A DNA stretch of 64,000 bases from Caulobacter mirabilis. Its GTDB lineage: Bacteria; Pseudomonadota; Alphaproteobacteria; Caulobacterales; Caulobacteraceae. The notes beneath the pieces were generated by a model. The model was given only the letters and a program-made list of their open reading frames with translations. It did no database searches and was not told the origin of the DNA. Of the stretch, positions 58,040 through 64,000 are shown piece by piece. The number at the start of each line of letters is the position of its first letter. Position 1 is the stretch's first letter. The stretch is taken from contig NZ_CP024201.1 in the NCBI RefSeq assembly GCF_002749615.1, positions 1,922,001 to 1,986,000 on the forward strand, in the 5' to 3' direction. The position numbers were made by a program, and so were the translations under genes.

Positions 58040-59725
58040 CTATTGCTGCGCGGCTTGCTGTTCGGCGAGGTAGGCGTGGACGGCGGCGACGACCTGCGCG
58101 CCTTCGCCTACCGCCGCCGCCACCCGCTTGATCGAGCCGGAGCGCACGTCGCCGATGGCGAACACGCCGCGGCGGCTGGTTTCCAGCGGCAGGCAGGCGC
58201 GGCTCATCCCGGCGCCGGAGCAGGGACCGTCGACCGCCTCGTCGGTTCGGATGAAGCCGCGGTTGTCCAGCGCCACCTCGCAGCCGGTCAGCCAGTGGGT
58301 GTTCGGCTCGGCGCCGATGAACAGGAACAGGTGGCGGATGTCGCGCGTGGTCTCCGCGCCGCTATCCACGTTGCGCCAGGTCACCCGCTCGAGCGAGCCG
58401 CCCTGGCCGTCGAGGGCCGTGACCTCGCTGCGGACGGCCAGCTCAACGTTGGGCAGGGCGGTCAGCCGGTCGATCAGGTACCTGGACATGCTGGCCTCCA
58501 GGCCCTGCGCCCGGACCAGCACCGTCACCTTCCGCACCTGGCTGGCCAGATAGACCGCGGCCTGGCCGGCCGAGTTGCCGCCGCCGACCAGCAGCACCTC
58601 CTGGCCGGCGCAGAGCTTGGCCTCGAGGGGGGAGGCCCAGTAGTGGACGCTGGCGCCCTCGAAGCGGTCCATCCCGGGCACGTCCAGCCGGCGGTAGCGG
58701 GCGCCGCTGGCCACGACGACGGCCTTGGCGGCCGCCGTCTCGTCCTCGCTCAGGGTCAAACGGAACCGGCCGCGACAGGCTTGAGGCGAGTCCTCCAGCG
58801 ACAGGGCCCCGGTCGGGATGGCCATCTCGGCCCCGAACTTCTGCGCCTGGCTGTAGGCGCGGCCCATGAGGGCCATGCCGGTGATGCCGGTCGGGAAGCC
58901 GAGATAGTTTTCGATCCGGGCCGAGGCGCCGGCCTGGCCGCCGAACGACCGGGTGTCGAGCACCAGCACCGACAGGCCCTCGCTGGCCCCGTAGACCGCC
59001 GCCGCCAGTCCGGCCGGTCCAGCGCCCACGACGGCCATGTCGTAGACGTGGTCGGGGTCGAGCCGGGTGGTCAGGCCCACGCAGCGGGCCAGGGCCGCCT
59101 CGGTCGGGTTCCGCATGAACTCGCCCGTCGGGCAGAGCACGATCGGCAGCTCCTCCTCGACCAGATGGAAGCGCTCGATGAGCGCCCGGGCCTCCTCGTC
59201 CACGTCCGGGTCGAGGTGCTGGTGCGGATGGCCGTTGCGGCCCAGGAAGCTCTGCAGGCGCAGGACGTCGGCGTGCTGGGCGCGGCCGACGATGACCGGG
59301 CCGGCGCCGTCCTCGATCAGGCCGACGCGGCGCAGGATCAGCGCCCGCATGATCCGCTCGCCCAGCTCGGCCTCGGCGATGAGCAGGGCGCGCAGCCGCT
59401 CGGGGCGGATCAGCAGGGCCTCGATGTCCGTGACCGCTTCGCCGTCGACCAGGGCCCGCGCGCCGGACAGCTGTCCCAGTTCGCCCGAGAACTCGCCCGG
59501 TCCGTGCTCGACGATCAGGCGCTGGCCGTCGCGGACGTCCCGGCGCGTGATCGCCAGGCGCCCCTCCAGCACGAGCAGCATGCCGGGCGCGGTCTCGCCG
59601 GCCTGATAGACCCGGTCGCCCGCAGCATAGCGCTGGGGCTCGCCGAACCGCCGGATGCGGTCGATCTCGGCCGGCTCGAGCCGGGGGAACATTTGCGGGC
59701 GGCGGGAGTCCAGGGTGCTGGCCAT
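58040..59725 (-). CDS. cNMP-binding domain fused to thioredoxin-reductase-like FAD protein
   Basis: A 561-residue protein. Residues about 15-135 form a cNMP-binding domain. A linker of about 135-220 resembles a thioredoxin-like fold. The rest is a TrxR-like domain: FAD site V-V-G-A-G-P-A-G-L-A-A-A near 231 and NADPH site L-V-G-G-G-N-S-A-G-Q-A-A near 380. In true TrxR a C-A-T-C lies just ahead of the NADPH site; here that stretch reads W-A-S-P-L-E-A-K-L-C without C-x-x-C. Thus it is a TrxR-like oxidoreductase with an altered redox centre. Confidence 0.88.
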   Translation of the reverse strand: MASTLDSRRPQMFPRLEPAEIDRIRRFGEPQRYAAGDRVYQAGETAPGMLLVLEGRLAITRRDVRDGQRLIVEHGPGEFSGELGQLSGARALVDGEAVTDIEALLIRPERLRALLIAEAELGERIMRALILRRVGLIEDGAGPVIVGRAQHADVLRLQSFLGRNGHPHQHLDPDVDEEARALIERFHLVEEELPIVLCPTGEFMRNPTEAALARCVGLTTRLDPDHVYDMAVVGAGPAGLAAAVYGASEGLSVLVLDTRSFGGQAGASARIENYLGFPTGITGMALMGRAYSQAQKFGAEMAIPTGALSLEDSPQACRGRFRLTLSEDETAAAKAVVVASGARYRRLDVPGMDRFEGASVHYWASPLEAKLCAGQEVLLVGGGNSAGQAAVYLASQVRKVTVLVRAQGLEASMSRYLIDRLTALPNVELAVRSEVTALDGQGGSLERVTWRNVDSGAETTRDIRHLFLFIGAEPNTHWLTGCEVALDNRGFIRTDEAVDGPCSGAGMSRACLPLETSRRGVFAIGDVRSGSIKRVAAAVGEGAQVVAAVHAYLAEQQAAQQ

Positions 59726-59787
59726 GACGCCACCCTAGCGGGGTTTTCGGGCGACGCCATCGACCCTTGGTCGTAGGCGGGCGCGCG

Positions 59788-60876
59788 CTAGGGGCGATGC
59801 ACCGTGCCGCTCGGCCCGAAGGCGGCGCGGCCGGCCAGGGCGAGCTCGACCAGGGCGGCGAAGACCATCGGGGCGGGCGCGCCGGCGCCCCGGACGATAT
59901 CGTCGACGAAGGCCGCGGTCGGCGAAAGGAGGCCGGCCACCCGTTCGCGCAGGGCCTCGTCGGGCTCGCCTGCGGCGGGGGACCAGCCGCCGCGTTCCGG
60001 CTCGCGCACGCCGCGGCCGTTCAGGCCCTCCAGCACGCGAAGCACGTCCTCGATCCCCTCGCAGACCGCCGCGCCCTGGCGGAGCAGATCGTTGGTCCCG
60101 CGGGCGCGCGGATCGAGCGGCGAACCTGGCACGGCCAGGACCTCGCGGCCCTGTTCGGCGGCGAGGCGGGCGGTGATCAGGGAGCCGGACTTCAGCTCCG
60201 CCTCGACCACCACCACGGCCAGGGCGAGACCCGAGATCAGGCGGTTGCGGCGCGGGAAGTCCTTGGCCTGGGCGCGATGGCGCGGCGGGCTTTCGGAGAC
60301 GATCAGTCCGCCGGCGGCGATCCGGCCGTGCAGGTCCTCGTGCTCCGGCGGATAGATGTCGGCGACGCCCCCGCCGAGAACGGCGACCGTACCGGTGGCC
60401 AGGGCGCCCTCGTGGGCCGCGCCGTCGACGCCCCTGGCCAGGCCGGAGGCGACAACGAGACCCTCGCGCCCCAGGTCGGCGGCCAGGCCGCGGGCGAACC
60501 GCTGCCCGGCGGCGGAGGCCACGCGGGCGCCGACGACGGCCACCGCGGGGCGGGACAGCAGAGCCAGGTCGCCGAGCGTCCAGATCAACGGCGGCGGCGG
60601 CGTGTCGAGCGTCCGAAGCGACGTTGGGAAGTCGGCCTCGCCGGCGAGCAGCAGACGCGCGCCCAGCCGTTCGCCGGCCTCGATCTCGGCGACCGCCGCG
60701 GTTTCCGGCGGCGGCCGCGGGACAGCGCCGCGCTGCGTCAGGCGGGGCAGGGCGTCCAGCGCCGCCTTCGCCGAGCCGAAGCGGCGCAGCAGATGGTCGA
60801 AGGCCACCGGTCCGACGTTCGGCGTCCTCGCCAGCCTCAGCCAGGCGATCCGCTCCGCGTCGGACGGGGCCGTCAT
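59788..60876 (-). CDS. dprA: DNA-processing protein DprA
   Basis: A 362-residue RecA-loader in transformation. Rossmann-like core: [10 protein letters not shown] near 160, [15 protein letters not shown], and [12 protein letters not shown]-terminal winged helix covers about 295-355. It usually sits next to topA, but here 7.6 kb of accessory genes intervene. It overlaps plsY by four bases. Confidence 0.94.
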   Translation of the reverse strand: MTAPSDAERIAWLRLARTPNVGPVAFDHLLRRFGSAKAALDALPRLTQRGAVPRPPPETAAVAEIEAGERLGARLLLAGEADFPTSLRTLDTPPPPLIWTLGDLALLSRPAVAVVGARVASAAGQRFARGLAADLGREGLVVASGLARGVDGAAHEGALATGTVAVLGGGVADIYPPEHEDLHGRIAAGGLIVSESPPRHRAQAKDFPRRNRLISGLALAVVVVEAELKSGSLITARLAAEQGREVLAVPGSPLDPRARGTNDLLRQGAAVCEGIEDVLRVLEGLNGRGVREPERGGWSPAAGEPDEALRERVAGLLSPTAAFVDDIVRGAGAPAPMVFAALVELALAGRAAFGPSGTVHRP

Positions 60877-61517
60877 TCGGTCTCGGGAGGCGGAGCCGCC
60901 TTCTTGGCCCCGATCTTCGGCTCCTCGCCCTTGAGCAGCCGGCGGATGTTCTCGTGGTGCCGGATGTAGATCAGCACGGCCATGAACAGGGCCAGCAGGA
61001 TCATGGGATAGGGCTGGTCGGTGGCGAAGGCGAACAGCGGGGCCAGGGCGGCGGCGGTCAGGGCGGCCAGCGACGACAGGCGGAACAGGAAGGCTACGGC
61101 CAGCCAGGTGATCCCGGCCAGGATTCCCACCGGCCAGCAGGCGCTGAGCAGCACGCCGTAGAAGGTGGCCACGCCCTTGCCGCCCTTGAACTTCAGCCAG
61201 ACCGGGAACAGGTGGCCGAAGAAGGCGGAGCCGCCCGCCAGGGCCACGGCGGCCGGATCGCCCCGGGTCAGCAGGTGGGCGATCAGGACCGCCACGGCGC
61301 CCTTGCCGGCGTCGCCGATCAGGGTGATCGCGGCCAGGTCCTTGCGTCCGGAGCGCAGCACATTGGTCGCGCCGATGTTGCCCGAGCCGATCTTTCGGAT
61401 GTCGCCGGCGCCGCCCAGCCGGGTGGCGATGAGGCCGAACGGGATCGAGCCGAGGAGGTAGCCTCCCACGACGATCAGACCGAACGTCAGCCAGACGGTT
61501 TGCCCCAGATCTTCCAT
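60873..61517 (-). CDS. plsY: Acyl-phosphate glycerol-3-phosphate acyltransferase
   Basis: A 214-residue membrane enzyme with five helices that acylates G3P. Conserved motifs: G-S-I-P-F-G, the acyltransferase loop G-S-G-N-I-G-A-T-N, and [10 protein letters not shown]. It is the first step of phospholipid synthesis. It overlaps dprA by four bases. Confidence 0.95.
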   Translation of the reverse strand: MEDLGQTVWLTFGLIVVGGYLLGSIPFGLIATRLGGAGDIRKIGSGNIGATNVLRSGRKDLAAITLIGDAGKGAVAVLIAHLLTRGDPAAVALAGGSAFFGHLFPVWLKFKGGKGVATFYGVLLSACWPVGILAGITWLAVAFLFRLSSLAALTAAALAPLFAFATDQPYPMILLALFMAVLIYIRHHENIRRLLKGEEPKIGAKKAAPPPETE

Positions 61518-61589
61518 GTCCGCCCCGAATGCGCGTTGAGGTTTATGATATGTTCCGCCGCAACGCCAGATGGCGTCGCGCGAATCCGA

Positions 61590-62027
61590 TCATCGCGCCC
61601 GGGTGAGATGGGCGCAAATCAAGGCTGTGCCGGCTCCGGCGAAGATCCAGAACTCGGGCGGGCTGCGCAGGATGATCGGGATGGCCAGGGCGGTCAGCGC
61701 GCCCACCGCGCCGGTCAGAGCGTAGTAGCGCCGCATGGCCGTTCCGCGTCGCTGCATCTGGGCCGCGACCAGGCCGGTCAGGAAGCCGGGCAGGCCGGCG
61801 ACCGGAATGGCGAACACCGCCGAGATCACCGCCAGCCCGGCCAGGCCGCTCAGCAGCGATCCGATCGGCTGGCCACGGGTCAGGCCGACCACCGCCATGA
61901 TGAACAGCGAGATGGCCAGGCCGATGTAGGGCCCGGCCAGCGCGAAGACCGCCACGGTGCGCCAGTAGCGCTTGCGAGCGTCGCGCGCGGGATCGGCCGG
62001 GGCCTCGGGGGCGGGGGTCTCGCTCAC
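61590..62027 (-). CDS. Four-helix membrane protein, unknown
   Basis: A 145-residue protein starting at GTG 62027, in the pyrC-like stop (TAGTG). The N-terminal 20 residues are Pro/Ala-rich and soluble, then four helices follow. No family recognised. It lies between pyrC-like and plsY and may be co-transcribed. Confidence 0.65.
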   Translation of the reverse strand: MSETPAPEAPADPARDARKRYWRTVAVFALAGPYIGLAISLFIMAVVGLTRGQPIGSLLSGLAGLAVISAVFAIPVAGLPGFLTGLVAAQMQRRGTAMRRYYALTGAVGALTALAIPIILRSPPEFWIFAGAGTALICAHLTRAR

Positions 62028-63325
62028 TATTCGGCCCGGTGGACGATCTTGCCGCCGGTGACGGTCATCAGCACCTGCCCCTGCAGGCGGCGGCCGTCGA
62101 ACGGGGAGTTCTTGGACTTCGAGACCAGCTTGTCGGCGTCGACCAGGATTGGCGCGTTCAGGTCGCACAACACCAGGTCGGCCGGAGCCCCCGAGGCGAT
62201 ACGGCCCGCGGTCAGGCCCAGGAACTGGGCCGGCGCCAGGGTCACGGTGCGGATCAGATCGATCAGCGGCACGCGCCCGTCGTGGTGCAGGGCCAGCAGG
62301 GCGGACAGCAGCGTCTCCAGCCCGACTCCGCCGGGAGCGGCCTCGTCGAACGGCAGGCGCTTGTCCTCGGGCGGCGCCGGCGCGTGGGCCGAGACGACGA
62401 TATCGACCAGGCCGCTCGCCAGAGCCTCGATCAGCGCCTGGCGGTCGTCCTCGGCCCGCAGCGGCGGGTCGATCTTGGCGAAGGTCCGATAGTCGCCGAT
62501 GTCGAGCTCGTTGAAGCTCAGGTGGTTGATCGAGGCCGTGGCGGCGACGTTCAGCCCCTTGGCCTTGCCGCGGGCCAGGGTCTCCAGAGCGCCGGCGCTG
62601 GTGATCTGGTCGACCAGCAGCTTGCCGCCGGTCAGCTCGGCCAGGGCCAGGTCGCGCTCCAGTCCGATCCGCTCGGCGGCGGCCGGGGCCGACGGCAGGC
62701 CCATCCGGGCGGCGAACTCGCCTTCGGTGGCGGCGGCGCCCCTGGACAGCCAGGGATCGGTCGGCCGATGGGCGATGGCCATGCCGAAGGCCGAGGCGTA
62801 GGCCATGACCCGGCGCAGCACCTTGGAATCGACGATCGGGCGGTCGACGTCGGTGACGTAGACGCAGCCGGCCTCCTTCATCAGGCCGATCTCGGCCATC
62901 TGTTCGCCGGACAGACCCTTGGTCGCGGCTCCGGCGCAGAGGATGTGGGCGGCCTCGACGTCCAGGGCGCGGCGCAGGATGAAGTCGACGACCGACGGAT
63001 CGTCGACGGCGGGCCTGGTGTCGGGTTGGACGACGATCGAGGTGACGCCGCCGGCCGCGGCCGCCTGGGCCGCGGAGCGCAGGGTCTCCTTGGTCTCGGC
63101 GCCGGGCTCTCCGGTCTTGACGCGCAGGTCGATCAGGCCGGGGGCCAGCATGCCGCCGTTGCAGTCGATGACGCGAACGTCGTCCGACAGATCGTTGAAA
63201 TCCTTGCCTTTCGAGACGTCGGCGATGACGCCCTCGAAGACCACCACGGCGCCGTGGCCGTCGTAGCCGCTCTCCGGATCGACCAGGCGGGCGTTGTTGA
63301 AGGCGATGGGACGGGTGCGGGCCAT
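62027..63325 (-). CDS. Dihydroorotase-like protein lacking catalytic His-x-His
   Basis: A 432-residue amidohydrolase-fold protein beside pyrB. The canonical D-x-H-x-H-x-R-x-P-G metal motif is replaced by D-L-R-V-K-T-G-E-P-G, so both zinc-binding His are gone. The fold is otherwise complete. Such inactive PyrC-like (PyrX) partners stabilise aspartate carbamoyltransferase in other proteobacteria; that role is inferred. A functional dihydroorotase should lie elsewhere. ATG at 63325 overlaps the pyrB stop. Confidence 0.88.
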   Translation of the reverse strand: MARTRPIAFNNARLVDPESGYDGHGAVVVFEGVIADVSKGKDFNDLSDDVRVIDCNGGMLAPGLIDLRVKTGEPGAETKETLRSAAQAAAAGGVTSIVVQPDTRPAVDDPSVVDFILRRALDVEAAHILCAGAATKGLSGEQMAEIGLMKEAGCVYVTDVDRPIVDSKVLRRVMAYASAFGMAIAHRPTDPWLSRGAAATEGEFAARMGLPSAPAAAERIGLERDLALAELTGGKLLVDQITSAGALETLARGKAKGLNVAATASINHLSFNELDIGDYRTFAKIDPPLRAEDDRQALIEALASGLVDIVVSAHAPAPPEDKRLPFDEAAPGGVGLETLLSALLALHHDGRVPLIDLIRTVTLAPAQFLGLTAGRIASGAPADLVLCDLNAPILVDADKLVSKSKNSPFDGRRLQGQVLMTVTGGKIVHRAE

Positions 63326-64000
63326 CAGTCGTTGTCCAGCCGGGCGGCGAGGGTGGCCAGCACGGCCATGCGGGCGGCGACGCCCATCTCGATCTGATCC
63401 TGGATCAGGCTGACGGCGGGATCGTCGGCGACATCGGAGTCGATCTCCACGCCGCGGTTCATCGGGCCGGGGTGCATGACCCGGACCCGGTCGGAAGCGG
63501 CCTTCAGCTTCTCGCGGTCCAGGCCCCAGAAGCGGAAGTACTCGCGGGTCGAGGGGACCAGCGCGCCCTGCATCCGCTCCAGCTGCAGGCGCAGCATCAT
63601 CACCACGTCGGCGCCGGCGATGCCCTTCTCCATGTCGTGGTGCACCGAAGCGCCCCAGCGGTCGGCCCCGGCGGGCAGCAGGGTGGGCGGTCCGACGAGG
63701 CGAACTTCCGCGCCCAGGACGCTGAGAAGGTTGACGTTCGAGCGCGCCACGCGGCTGTGCAGGACGTCGCCGCAGATCGCCACGGTCAGACCGGCCAGGT
63801 CGCCGAACACCCGCCGCATGGCCAGGGCGTCGAGCAGGGCCTGAGTCGGGTGCTCATGCTGGCCGTCGCCGGCGTTGATCACGCTGCAGCCGACCTTCTG
63901 CGACAGCAGCTCGGCGGCGCCGGACGAAGCGTGGCGGATGACCAGCAGGTCGGGCCGCATCGCGTTCAGCGTCACCGCGGTGTCGATCAAGGTCTCGCCC
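63325..64000 (-). CDS. pyrB: Aspartate carbamoyltransferase catalytic chain (5' end cut by window)
   Basis: The last 225 residues of PyrB. The carbamoyl-phosphate-loop motif [10 protein letters not shown] and the C-terminal [11 protein letters not shown] are intact. It condenses carbamoyl phosphate and aspartate. The N-terminal part with the S-T-R-T motif lies beyond base 64000. It overlaps the pyrC-like start by one base, as in other proteobacterial pyrB-pyrX operons. Confidence 0.95.
   Translation of the reverse strand, partial: GETLIDTAVTLNAMRPDLLVIRHASSGAAELLSQKVGCSVINAGDGQHEHPTQALLDALAMRRVFGDLAGLTVAICGDVLHSRVARSNVNLLSVLGAEVRLVGPPTLLPAGADRWGASVHHDMEKGIAGADVVMMLRLQLERMQGALVPSTREYFRFWGLDREKLKAASDRVRVMHPGPMNRGVEIDSDVADDPAVSLIQDQIEMGVAARMAVLATLAARLDND

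Noticed and set aside
57839-59776. Plus-strand frame of 645 codons opposite the UBP and TrxR-like genes
   Set aside because: Antisense shadow; both real genes have clear motifs.

Overview
The window is about 64 kb of high-GC alphaproteobacterial chromosome. Gene content points to Caulobacterales (Caulobacter or Phenylobacterium-like): panC beside the division-site ATPase mipZ, the divK-pleD signalling pair, clpS-clpA, a phasin, and -10 elements of the Caulobacter GCTAN type. It is mostly ordinary core chromosome with short accessory insertions, a dense set of palindromic intergenic repeats, one tRNA (Leu, anticodon GAG) and no phage, IS element or CRISPR that I can see.

Layout. 1-5.3 kb: a DUF805 protein, the propionyl-CoA carboxylase alpha subunit, YbjQ, a retropepsin-like protease, MsrB and an NTF2-like protein. 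5.3-9.6 kb: tRNA-Leu, MgtE, a membrane-anchored GH24 lysozyme and isovaleryl-CoA dehydrogenase. 9.6-16.3 kb: an accessory stretch with an HTH/AbrB-PIN toxin-antitoxin module, small proteins of unknown function, a candidate micro-gene, Tam methyltransferase and a cNMP-patatin lipase. 16.4-22.8 kb: leucine/isovalerate catabolism (mccB, methylglutaconyl-CoA hydratase, mccA). 22.9-27.8 kb: panC, mipZ, a J-domain protein, a DD-carboxypeptidase and a phasin. 27.8-35.1 kb: small enzymes (RidA, GDPD, GNAT, alpha/beta hydrolase, HIT, AKR, 2H phosphoesterase) and a coiled-coil DUF1640 protein. 35.2-44 kb: clpA-clpS, dinB, a ROK kinase, a HAD protein, divK-pleD, glutamine cyclotransferase and rpmG. 44.1-52.1 kb: a lipoprotein, two NUDIX hydrolases, rnr, an AT-richer islet with an unrecognised gene, and topA. 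52.2-59.8 kb: accessory genes (beta-lactamase-like hydrolase, two GSTs, YceI, an HxlR regulator, a frameshifted Pro-rich membrane protein, UBP zinc finger plus a cNMP/TrxR-like protein). 59.8-64 kb: dprA-plsY-membrane protein-pyrC-like-pyrB (cut by the window end).

How the genes work together. Isovaleryl-CoA dehydrogenase, MccA/MccB and the hydratase form consecutive steps from isovaleryl-CoA to HMG-CoA. MipZ, DivK and PleD belong to the polarity and cell-cycle network, and a near-consensus CtrA box precedes divK. ClpS delivers N-degron substrates to ClpA. PyrB and the dihydroorotase-like protein belong to pyrimidine synthesis, although the latter lacks its metal-binding histidines.

The most novel-looking items are the islet protein between topA and rnr (HEPN-like R-x5-H motif, beside three stacked palindromes), a tiny gene with a near-perfect Shine-Dalgarno and hairpin at 11.8-12.0 kb, a leaderless-looking toxin-antitoxin operon whose operator overlaps its promoter, and a poly-G frameshift at 57.0 kb. 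All functions are inferred from sequence reading alone; no database search was run.
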